Assembly (NCBI GenBank): GCA_900095095.1
Contig: FMBT01000322.1
Span: 62,001-126,000 of the forward strand
Source of the DNA: Fragilariopsis cylindrus CCMP1102
Lineage: Eukaryota > Bacillariophyta > Bacillariophyceae > Bacillariales > Bacillariaceae
DNA length: 64,000 bases
Direction of reading: 5' to 3'
Below the pieces are notes generated by a model that did not search any database, had not been told where the DNA came from, and saw nothing but the letters and a program-made list of their open reading frames with translations. Shown one piece after another: positions 55,506-64,000 of the stretch. Each line of letters begins with the position of its first letter. Position 1 is the first letter of the stretch. The translations under genes and the position numbers were made by a program.

Positions 55506-57190
55506 TAATAATAATATATCATTACTGGTTTCATTGATCCACTTCTGATACCCATGCCCATGTAGCATAATATACTATGATGTTTTCTGCTACTTTGTGT
55601 GAATTTGTTCTACATTTCCATCAAAAATCTATATCATGCCATGAAGTAAACGTATTATATATCATCACTGGTTGATCTACTCCTGGCTGAGGCATGCTCA
55701 TCATATGGGTTCTAATATTTCTGTCAACCAACCAACAATTGAAGCTACAACAAAAGTATAACTGCTGCTTTGTAGAAACTTTTTGTTCACTTCTTGTATA
55801 AATGATTGTGTGTATAAAGGCTGCACAGTGGTTCTCACACTCATGATGTTATCCAATGAATAAGGAAACAAGATCAAGAACTGATGCTAATGTGTAGGAA
55901 TTAATTGTGCACCTCTTGTAAGCTTCTGCATGTAAAGGTGGTACAATAACAATATCACTCTTGACACATATGTGCATGCTTGCATATGCCAATTCTAATT
56001 CCATTTCTGATCCTGTCAACAGTATCAAATAAGTCAACTACAAGTACAACAAATGAACTGCTGCTAGTAGTAGGAAGCAACAACAGCAACAACAACTGCT
56101 GATGATGTTTGTGAATTTGCTGTGACTTCTTGTAAAATTAAGCATACCATATATAACTTGTTATTTAAAAGCTGCAGCTTTGCTCCTTACATTCTTAGAA
56201 AGAATATAAGCCAACAGTCTACCCGCCTATTAAACTATATTAATTGTATTTTTATTTTGGCTCGTCCCCAAAGCGATCATCAATCTCCTCTATCTCTACT
56301 TCCAGTATTGGTGTTATTCTGCTAGTTGATCTTTTCTTACCCAGTGTTGTGTACATTTTCGATATCATATGATTCATTTTGTACTTTGTTTTAGTTGCCT
56401 GTTGTACTCTACTAGACGATCTTTTCTTTCTTAAACACCTGAACACATTTGTCAGCGGATTGTTGGCGAATTTCTTTGTTTTCGTTTTCTTTGATAGTTT
56501 TCTTGACACTTTTGTCTTTGCTGGTTTGTCCTTTGTGAAGTGTCGCCATATTGGTTTGCTCTTTTCTTGAGCTAGTTCCTTCACTCGTTTCATGCTATGG
56601 TCAATGACTTCTTTCCATCTGTTAATCCATTTTTTTTTAAAATTAAGCATACCATGTAAAGATGGGTGGTATATCCTATACACAACCAACAAACAATATG
56701 AAACAACACCAACAAAAGCTGATGATGTATGTGTGAGATTTTGTTGTGCACTTCTTGTGCACTTCTACCTTTACAGTACTCAAGGACCACCATATTGCTG
56801 TACTACTGGTGGATCCACTCCTTGAAACATGTTTGTTCCATCCAAAAAATACAAAACAACAATGATGTGTGGGAATTTATTGTTCGCTCCTTGTAAGCTT
56901 CTACAAATAAAGGATTCTTTGGTATGTCAGACTTGCTGCCCATTGGGAATGATTAAGAATAGAATAATATAATTAGCTCGCACAGATTACATTACAATTG
57001 CAAAATCAAGACATATCTATCGATTGGTAGTCTAGAAGTAGGTATATAATAACAAGACTGGTGGATCCCATACTGATGCCTTTTGGCCATAACTATTACT
57101 GCCAACCAAACAGCAATATAATATATAGTATGAAGCAACAACAAGAACTGATGTTGTGTGAGCATTTTTTGTTGCACAATTCTAGTCTTC
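55506..57190 (+). repeat. Degenerate tandem array, unit about 200 bp (block 2, same family and orientation as 14170-16650)
   Basis: The same ordered words as in block 1 recur about seven times: GTGAATTTGTT or GTGTGAGATTTTGTTGTG, CACTTCTTGTA, TGCATGTAAAGG, ATATCATCACTGGTTGATC, ACTCCTG, and CAACCAACAAT followed by CAACAACAACTGCTGATGATG. Clear starts are near 55596, 55770, 55893, 56104, 56728, 56868 and 57154. A non-repeat insert (about 56155-56640) interrupts the array. Confidence 0.8.
56252..56650 (-). CDS. Possible basic protein or gene fragment inserted in the repeat block (132 aa)
   Basis: The ATG at 56650 opens MLNFKKKWINRWKEVIDHSM, then a very Lys-rich stretch. A motif K-K-R-S-[ST]-S-R occurs twice (RCLRKKRSSSRVQQ and TLGKKRSTSRITPI), and the end is acidic (LEVEIEEIDDRFGDEPK). 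The composition is unlike the random frames elsewhere in the array, and the segment is not repetitive. The phrase AAAATTAAGCATACCAT lies on both sides (about 56136 and 56639), which could be the surrounding repeat or a target duplication. I do not recognise a family. It may be a captured fragment rather than an active gene. Confidence 0.35.
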   Translation of the reverse strand: MLNFKKKWINRWKEVIDHSMKRVKELAQEKSKPIWRHFTKDKPAKTKVSRKLSKKTKTKKFANNPLTNVFRCLRKKRSSSRVQQATKTKYKMNHMISKMYTTLGKKRSTSRITPILEVEIEEIDDRFGDEPK

Positions 57191-57255
57191 TTTTAGATTT
57201 TTTTATGTACGGTAAGTTCTATTCCTGAAGATGTAGATTATCTATTTTATGTGTA

Positions 57256-57628
57256 CTTCCTCCAGTCAACGCTTAATTCAACCGCGCTATTGCGTAAAAA
57301 TTTAGCGTGTGTTATTAACACGCTCAAAAGGGTCAATCTTGATTTTTTTAACGTGCATTTCACACATGCTAATTTAGTCTATCAGGTTGCCTATTTCAGC
57401 TAGGGTAGAACCTTATAGATGTTGATATATGATATCTTTGTAGAATAATAGTTTAGATGAAACCTTCAAATTTTAAAAAAAAAAATTGTTTATTGATAGA
57501 GTTGCACACAGTTGAATGATGTATAGTTTTACTAGTATTTGCTAGTTTTTTTTTGGGCATTATTTAGTCTTTTGATATCGTGTTAATTACACGCTAATTT
57601 TTTACGCGATAGCGCGGTTGAATTAAGC
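57256..57628. mobile_element. MITE-like element related to the one at 44025, longer and diverged
   Basis: The left end after TA is CTTCCTCCAGTCAACGCTTA, then an AACCGCGCTAT and TTAGCGTG block, which is the same series as the left arm of the 44027 element. An imperfect inverted copy of the inner arm (57272-57322 against 57579-57628) frames a centre of about 255 bp without coding capacity. The outermost CTTCCTCC is not seen on the right, where the arm ends in AATTAAGC. That side is truncated or rearranged. Confidence 0.75.
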
Positions 57629-58335
57629 ACACACATCAATGCATTTTTGACGCATGTCCACATTGTCTGGATTGTATGTGTATCCAGTCTTGATTTGGAA
57701 GATCGCGTGTTATATACAAATCGAACTTTATTTGATACGACTACCGTCATGTCTTAGCTTATGTATTCTTCAAAACACAGTTAAAAAAATATCCGATCGC
57801 GTCCACATAGTTGCCATGCCATCCAATATCACATATCAGGTACTAGTATCCAAGTTTTCATTGCCAAAGGTATGACTACAGCCAAGCCGAGAACAACCAA
57901 TGATGTATGGGTAGAGTAAAATGATGGACCGTGTGTCTGTACTCTATATACTCCAACTAATAGGGGACTGGGATGTACTTATCAGATCCTTTAACACCAG
58001 CGCATCGCCATCACCACTTCAATACAAAACACATGCAGTACTGTAGATTACGTAACAATACAACTTATACTAATAATTTGTGAAGGAGCTGACAGGTGTA
58101 TTGTAACAACTTACTATTCATAACCGCCAAAGAACCTAACAAGAAACTTGAAAGTGAAGAAAGATTCTTTTAATCTGAGATTCATTCACTGGATATCATA
58201 TAATTACTTTATTTTTACTTCCATCGAAGTGAAATACATATACCCGGAAAGATCTTGTTGAATCCTTCCTTCTTCGCTCGCTCGCTCTTTCTTTCTATCA
58301 TACTCTCTTTTCTACACTAGCTCAGGAGAATCAAA
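57629..58335. other. Promoter side of the PhoX/CBM6-like gene
   Basis: No frame supported. A CTCGCTCGCTC and CTTTCTTTC pyrimidine-rich patch (about 58273-58312) lies just before the ATG at 58336. Confidence 0.5.
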
Positions 58336-61238
58336 ATGCATCTCTCGTTTGTTGTTCATTCGTTTCCCATAAGTAGGATGTTTTCATTCTTCCTACTGTC
58401 TTTGGGGCTACTACTACTGGTCTGCAACAACAATAACAACAACAACAACGTTGCATTTGGACACAGTGGAAAGCTTCAGCCGATGATTATACCAACGAAT
58501 GGTTGGATTGCTGTTGAAGTTATTACGGAAGGTGACAACCTTTTTAATCCATCATCATGGGAAATACCTGATTATATGGATGGGATTGGTGCCTTCTTAC
58601 TGGATGATGATTCAAATTTAGGCGGTGATGGTGGTCCATCAATTCGTATCAATGTCAATCATGAACATGACGATGAGGCAACTGTATCGGAAATAAATAT
58701 CAACAAAGAAATGTTAAAGGCTACGATTTTTTCCAACGTAATGGGCACATCACCTACTGCCATCGGCGATTTTGTTCAATCGGCCCGAAGTAAGTAGTTC
58801 TTCTTTTTTGAAAACATGATTGATTCAATCGGGAATGATGTGCTGTGCGTTTTATACGATATAAATTTCGTCTCACAAGGAATTGTGTCTATATTCTGCG
58901 CCCTTTCTTTCTCTCTCTCTCTTTGACAACTACCAGTGGCATATGACAAATGGACGGCGGATGGTGGAAATTCTTGGTCCACTAATGTTGATAAATCATC
59001 AACACGATTTTGTAGATTCTGTTCAAGTCAATATTTGCCTGCGGAAGCATTCGGTACCAATCGTGGTTTTCAAGATCATATTTATATTACGGGTGAAGAA
59101 TGTGATGATGGAAGATTATTTGCACTAGATGTGAACAATGATAAAGGGATCCGTGATTTGTATGTAGTTAGTGGTATAACAGGATCAATGCCACCACCAA
59201 TACCACCATCACCCCCACAACTGGTACCAACAACAACAACAACAAGTGCTACTACATGGGATGACGACGACGTCGACGATGATGACAATTTTGGTATACC
59301 AGGATACGAAGAAGGGAATGGTGGTATGCCATTTGATTCATGGGAGAATGCTGCTATAATTGATACAGGTGAAACGAATCATATCGCATTATTGCTTTCA
59401 GCTGATATGGGAAGTGAAACATTGAAATTATATATCGGTAAAAAGAATACTGATATGAATGGTCAACCAAATACTATTAATTTCCTAGCACGGAATGGTT
59501 TATTATATGGACGATATTACTACTTAGGTGGATTGGATTGGAATGAAAATGATCTTACCGGGATGTGGGATACACCACCCGGTAAATTCGTTACGAATGA
59601 AGGTGATGGTTGGTCTGAAGACAAATTTGAAGACATTGATACAAATCCAAATAATCCCACTCAGGTAGTTTTAGCGGAAAGTACTTCAGGAGTTTATATA
59701 TTAACTTTCAATTTAAAGTTTCGCGATAATAATTTTGTGAACGATGCTGATTCTGGATTTACAGTCAAAATGATCACGAATTTTAACCAAGAGACTACAC
59801 AATGGCCGGACAATGTAGATTGGACTAAGAACAATTTGATTTTTGTGTAAGATCGGTTCCAATGCTATGTCCGTTGTATGCCTTCTTGTGTTTGCAAAAC
59901 CATTACGGTTTCTCATCCGCTTTCTGCTATTTTCCTTTTTTGTATGATCCATTCTGTATTTCATTTTAATATTCATACAGGAATAAAGACGACTATAATA
60001 GTGATATTGATAATGGTGGTATTTGGTATATGAATCCAGATGGGAGTGGTAAAACACAAGTTGGGCAAACACGTGATGGTGGTGAATCGACTGGGTAAGT
60101 ATGACAACGAAAATGACATTGACAAATTTTAAAATGATCTGCTTATATATATTTTGAAATGAACTCGAAACTAACTTCAGATGGAAATCTTCTCTCGTTG
60201 TTGTTGCTGTCAAACAACCAAACAAACAAACAAACAAACAAACATAGTATATTAGATATCTCCGAGTTATTGAATTATCCGCCAGCATCGACTATTATTA
60301 CGACCAATCAAGGTGAACCAAGCAGTATGACCCTCCTTCTTAATCCTACTCTAAAACAATTCCTTGCCGGAGGAGGCACGCAACCAAACATAGGTCCCTC
60401 ACCTACTAATCCATTAACGTCACCACCCACTAATCGACCACGGCCGCCACCTGCTCCATCACCAACATTACCACTGCCTATCCCACCACCGACTTTGTCA
60501 CCAACAATGCCGTACCCTACTACTTCTGGTAGTACCAGTCCGCCAGCGGCAACGACGGCACAACCACCAGTAGTAGAAGTAGTAGTAACGAAGCCAATAA
60601 TTCTTCCATCGAACGAGGACAATAGAGATGAATGTCCTGTAGGTAGTGATAACGTGTCCTCCTTTCAAGTACTTCAAGCGGAAGATGCTACATTGTATTC
60701 TGGTTTAGTAAAAACCAAACGAAAATACTACTGTAGTACAGGGTATGTGGATTTTGAAGATGTTCCTGATTTATATGGCAGTCCAGGAGAGATGTTTGGT
60801 AGTGGAAACGGACTAGGAAAAAATCCATTACTTACATCGAAAGATGGAATCGTCCATCAACAAGGTGGTGGTGGTGGTGGCAGCAATCAAGCAGTAAAAA
60901 GTAGACAAGGTACTGATATTGTTGGATTATCATTTAAATTTGAAATTAATTATCCTGGTATGTATTCTATAACAGTCCGATATGGGAATGGTGGTGGTGG
61001 ATTGGATAGTAGTAGTAATCGTCGGCCTGGTACGTTCCTTGTGGATGGTGTTGATATCAATGATGATTTTAATTTTGCAACAACATTCGGATGGGACGTA
61101 TGGTCGACCGAACAAAAGAATATTGTATTAGATACATCAGGTTATCATACACTTGATTTGTTTTGGATTGAATCCAAGAATCGACCTAACCTTGATTGGT
61201 TATCACTTCAATTGATTCAGCCGCCGCAACAGCGGTAG
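58336..61238 (+). CDS. Secreted PhoX/DUF839-like protein with C-terminal CBM6/35-like domain (four exons, 822 aa)
   Basis: Exons are 58336-58789, 58937-59846, 59981-60094 and 60248-61238. GTAAGT/GTAAGA donors and CAG/TAG acceptors keep phase (454 + 910 + 114 + 991 nt). The N-terminus has a signal peptide (FFLLSLGLLLLVC). The next about 450 residues resemble PhoX/DUF839 phosphatase-type propellers: IRINVNHEHDDEATVSEI, AFGTNRGFQDHIYITGEE, GRLFALDVNND, IALLLSADMGSETLKLYIGK, GIWYMNPDGSGKTQVGQTRD, GGESTGILDISELL. VNHE and TGEE are where that family places metal ligands. A Pro-rich linker (PPTNRPRPPPAPSPTLP) leads to about 180 residues resembling a CBM6/35 jelly roll: FQVLQAEDATLYSGLV, STGYVDFEDV, YPGMYSITVRYGNG, GTFLVDGVDI, GYHTLDLFW, NLDWLSLQLIQ. 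A carbohydrate-bound extracellular hydrolase, possibly for phosphate scavenging, is inferred. Confidence 0.78.
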
Positions 61239-62131
61239 GAGATAAAAATGGAAGTCATTTCATCACCTTAAATGCAGTACAGTAGAGGATATCGCATGTT
61301 ATTCAGATTGGTTATTGTACTTTATAGGAGTCGAGTCGAGTTGAGTTGTGCGTGCTGTACAACGACACAATTGTTAGACGGGTAGTTCCGAATCAATCTC
61401 GATCCGAATCGTTGGATTGTAACTACAAGAAAGAGAGATACAGAAAATAGATTATAGTACATATATATATATATATATAGTAAACCATACATTAGACATT
61501 TAATTTCACATACAGGATAAAAATTCTTTCAAAAGTGAAAGTTTTACTAAAAATTGTGTATATACTTAATATCTATAGTAGTTTTTCTTCTTAATGTTAC
61601 AGCATGTACAGTACGTAGTATAGGAGTAAGCAGGATGCATATGTAGATTATATTTGCGAGTAAAATAATAATGCTGTTCTCGGCAATTTGTAGCTCTTTT
61701 GAGTATTAGATATAGCTGTTTCGACGTTTCAATAATAGTAGACAGCAACCCCCAAATCCATTCTATCATAATTTAAAAAAATTGCAAAAATAATGTATCG
61801 TGTTAAGTCAAGTGTTGTCATAACATATATTTCCTGTCTATCTTCGCCAATCGGTTGTGCTATTTCTCCGATCCCGAGCATCTTCAAGATTTTTATGACA
61901 GTGAATACCATCACCTACTCCGGTGATGCTAGCACTGATACCACTGCTGCTTTCATTATTGCTTTCACTATTGCTGCTTTCATTATTGCTGCTTTCATTA
62001 TTGCTGCTTTAATAAATCGAGATGATTTTAGTGAGTGGTTGGTTGATGACGATATGCGTTGCTGCGATGCGATCGTCCTTTAACTTAGTTGTTGCTGTAT
62101 AATAAACGGTAGAATACGCGACGAGGAGGCA
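61239..62131. other. Convergent 3' spacer with one exon-like minus-strand frame
   Basis: It contains an AT run (61462-61480) and a GCTTTCATTATTGCT repeat (about 61948-62008). On the minus strand this repeat reads SNNESSNNES, continuing into HCHKNLEDARDRRNSTTDWR before a stop at 61838. No ATG is available, so it may be the last exon of an unseen transcript. The 62132 gene's own stop lies just upstream of it. Confidence 0.45.
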
Positions 62132-62644
62132 TCAATCATTGCGATTCGTGGTAGCAGCAACGGTGATACTACTATTTTTATTGTTTTGTTGTTGTCGTTG
62201 TGGTGATTCGGGTGCTACATTATTGCTGCAAATAGTAATGTCTTGACTACCATCGGTGTTATTGACATTGATAGCATCGTCGTCATCGTCATCCCCAAAG
62301 AATAACCGTCTTGGTTGGATATTCCCCTCTCTACTCGATTCTTCATTCATAAATTCACGTCCTCTTGCTGATTTTTTACGTCGTTTTGTTGGTGCACCAG
62401 GACAACAAATCAATGATGATGATCTATTACTACCATGATCACCATGTGATCGTCGTGATGCTAACGGCGATAATGACAGGTACGATAATAATGGTGACGA
62501 GGAGAATAACGACGACGACGACGACGAAGCTGATGACGACGAAATTATTGAAACCGGCGATGATGGTGCAATTATTGATGATGACGATGATACATTATTA
62601 TTATTCGAGGACGTCGAGGCAGTTGTAGAATAATGATCGTGCAT
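62132..62644 (-). CDS. Ser/Asp-rich hypothetical protein with an RRLFF motif (170 aa)
   Basis: Single exon with an ATG at 62644. No domain recognised. The first 60 residues are almost only Ser with a few hydrophobics. A central non-repetitive part has SRRSHGDHGSNRSSSLICCP, GAPTKRRKKSARGREF (a possible nuclear signal) and NIQPRRLFFGDDDDDDAINV. The RRLFF core fits the R-x-L-phi cyclin-docking motif found in CDK regulators, and PESPQRQ offers a Ser-Pro site. A cell-cycle regulator is a speculative reading of short motifs. The tail is Gln/Asn/Thr-rich. Confidence 0.5.
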   Translation of the reverse strand: MHDHYSTTASTSSNNNNVSSSSSIIAPSSPVSIISSSSASSSSSSLFSSSPLLSYLSLSPLASRRSHGDHGSNRSSSLICCPGAPTKRRKKSARGREFMNEESSREGNIQPRRLFFGDDDDDDAINVNNTDGSQDITICSNNVAPESPQRQQQNNKNSSITVAATTNRND

Positions 62645-64000
62645 TATCTGATCTAATAAGATATGATATGATATGTCAGTAGTAGTATAGTGGTATAGTG
62701 GCAGTGGTAAAGATACCAGAATTAGTGTTACTGTATTATGACGAGCGAATATGGTTCAATAATAAGGGGTAGTTTATTGCGGTGTGAAGCTTTCGTTCGA
62801 ATACAAAACTAGTAGTAATCTATATCCTACTTCCAGTAATACTGTACTGTAGAACGAACAAAAAGTAAGCAAGAGAATTAAACGCTCTTGCTTTTGATTT
62901 GTTTTCGATAACGTTACACGCTACGACAAACATTGTTGTATTTTGTATGCTTTGCTTTTCCGCGTTTCGCGTGTCTCTTATTTTTGTGTATGCATATCTA
63001 TGCATCCAACAATAAGAATGGGCGATATTTGAATTATGAATTTTCCACGATCGAAATATGTTATGTGTACGGTAACGTTATGTGTATGGCTCAACGCCTC
63101 GCCCAAAACAAAAGAAACAAAACCTTGTCCGACTCGACTCACTCGACTCAGATCAGTCGACTAACTACCAAACTTATTTTTCAAAAAATTATTTCTTTCT
63201 ACTAACTACTGGACAACAACAAAAAATCGTCGTCCAACAGGAAACACAGAATCAAAGTCAAAAACAGAAACATATACAGAAGACTGGTACAAAACAACAA
63301 AAGAAAAGTAGCAAAACGAAGCGGAAGAAGGAGAGAACACCAATGATGATTTCAGTGCCTGTATAATGATGGATGGATGATAATCATCGATTAGAAGAAT
63401 GAATGGTTAGCCTAGCTATCATTACTGGATCATGAAATTACGTTATGTTGGTGATTTGGTATTTGTTGATGTATGAATTTTTAAGAATTGAAAATTAAAA
63501 ATCACATGCAACTACGGACACACTGGCCACACCACATGCAAGTACGGACACAGTATCTGTAAGAAATTCAATAAACCAACTATAGATGAATGAGTTATGG
63601 TCAATACTAGGACCTAGGACTAACTTGAGAGGTAAAAAGTGATGAATATTGAATGAGGAGATGGATTATGTCTTTGAATCGGGGTCTAAGACCTATTTAT
63701 GGATGACTTTTGGTTGACTTTTAAGATGGTCGTACTAGTACTAATTATCTAATTTTTTGTAAAATTCTGTGCGGAAGAAAAAATCGTCGAAAAATCAAAT
63801 CTTATCTCTTAATGGGTGTGTATTCGATCGATAGCAGCTTTTTCCCTGATGAATTGATTATCAAAAGCGTTTGCAGGGTGCTTTCTTTTCGTATAAAAAG
63901 GAGAGTAAGAGAATAAGGGTGCCTTTCCGATACAGTTAAGACGTCCAATGGTATTGATTCCATGCATGCGATTGAATCGGCTTGAAGGTGCGCCTCTATC
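62645..64000. other. Intergenic stretch to window end, no gene assigned
   Basis: A Lys/Gln-rich plus-strand frame (63082-63366) starts at GTG and lacks a conserved segment, so I left it out. A short direct repeat GCAACTACGGACACA / GCAAGTACGGACACA occurs near 63508 and 63539. A TATAAAAAGGAGAG word at 63894 could be a promoter element for a gene beyond the window. Confidence 0.45.

Noticed and set aside
63082-63366. Lys/Gln-rich 94-residue plus-strand frame
   Set aside because: It starts at GTG, shows no domain and is dominated by A-rich low-complexity sequence; not enough to call a gene.

Overview
This is nuclear DNA from an intron-containing eukaryote, most probably a diatom. The evidence is: a plastid-type 4Fe-4S ferredoxin whose presequence ends in an AF-type cleavage motif; secreted proteins with P-S-x-x-P repeats plus BspA-like (DUF285) repeats and a fasciclin domain; a DUF6824-like nuclear protein; and a fusion of SET, aminopropyltransferase-like and AdoMetDC-like domains. 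Coding sequence is full of Asn, Ser, Thr, Gln and Asp runs built from triplet repeats, and the AT-rich spacers are full of microsatellites. I do not assign a genus. I saw no rRNA, tRNA, CRISPR array, virus-like element or long retroelement.

Layout. 0-9 kb, minus strand: a partial ADPRM-type metallophosphoesterase, an acidic low-complexity protein, a two-exon plastid ferredoxin and a small Ser-rich protein. 10.4-13.1 kb: a three-exon secreted protein with six DxDxDG loops. 14.2-18.3 kb: two adjacent tandem-repeat arrays with units near 190-200 bp. 19.3-24.1 kb: a three-exon DUF6824/SANT nuclear protein. 24.4-26.2 kb: a membrane-anchored JmjC/cupin-like protein. 27.2-32.9 kb: a giant secreted fasciclin/PSxxPS/BspA protein. 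34.9-40.2 kb: the SET/aminopropyltransferase/AdoMetDC fusion. 41.7-43.9 kb: HOP2. 45.2-46.1 kb: COQ10. 47.2-51.4 kb: a basic low-complexity protein and a BTB protein. 52.0-54.1 kb: a two-exon protein with a membrane segment. 55.2-57.6 kb: a second block of the 14-16 kb repeat family and a MITE-like element. 58.3-61.2 kb: a four-exon secreted PhoX/DUF839-like protein with a CBM6-like end. 62.1-62.6 kb: a small low-complexity protein.

I assembled six multi-exon genes by hand. For each, GT-AG sites were chosen so that codon phase is conserved and the joined residues restore a recognisable motif; for example, the ferredoxin cysteine cluster is completed exactly across its intron. The genes form no operon. 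A possible shared theme is the cell surface and wall: the fasciclin/BspA protein, the DxDxDG protein, the PhoX/CBM6 protein and the signal-peptide-bearing polyamine-type fusion are all predicted to enter the secretory route.

Strongest leads: (1) the SET + aminopropyltransferase-like + AdoMetDC-like polypeptide, (2) a fasciclin domain apparently split by about 1,470 residues, (3) a propeller-like secreted protein with a metal-loop motif in each repeat, (4) a dimeric higher-order satellite next to a degenerate array whose relatives lie 40 kb away, and (5) a Stowaway-like MITE with perfect terminal repeats.
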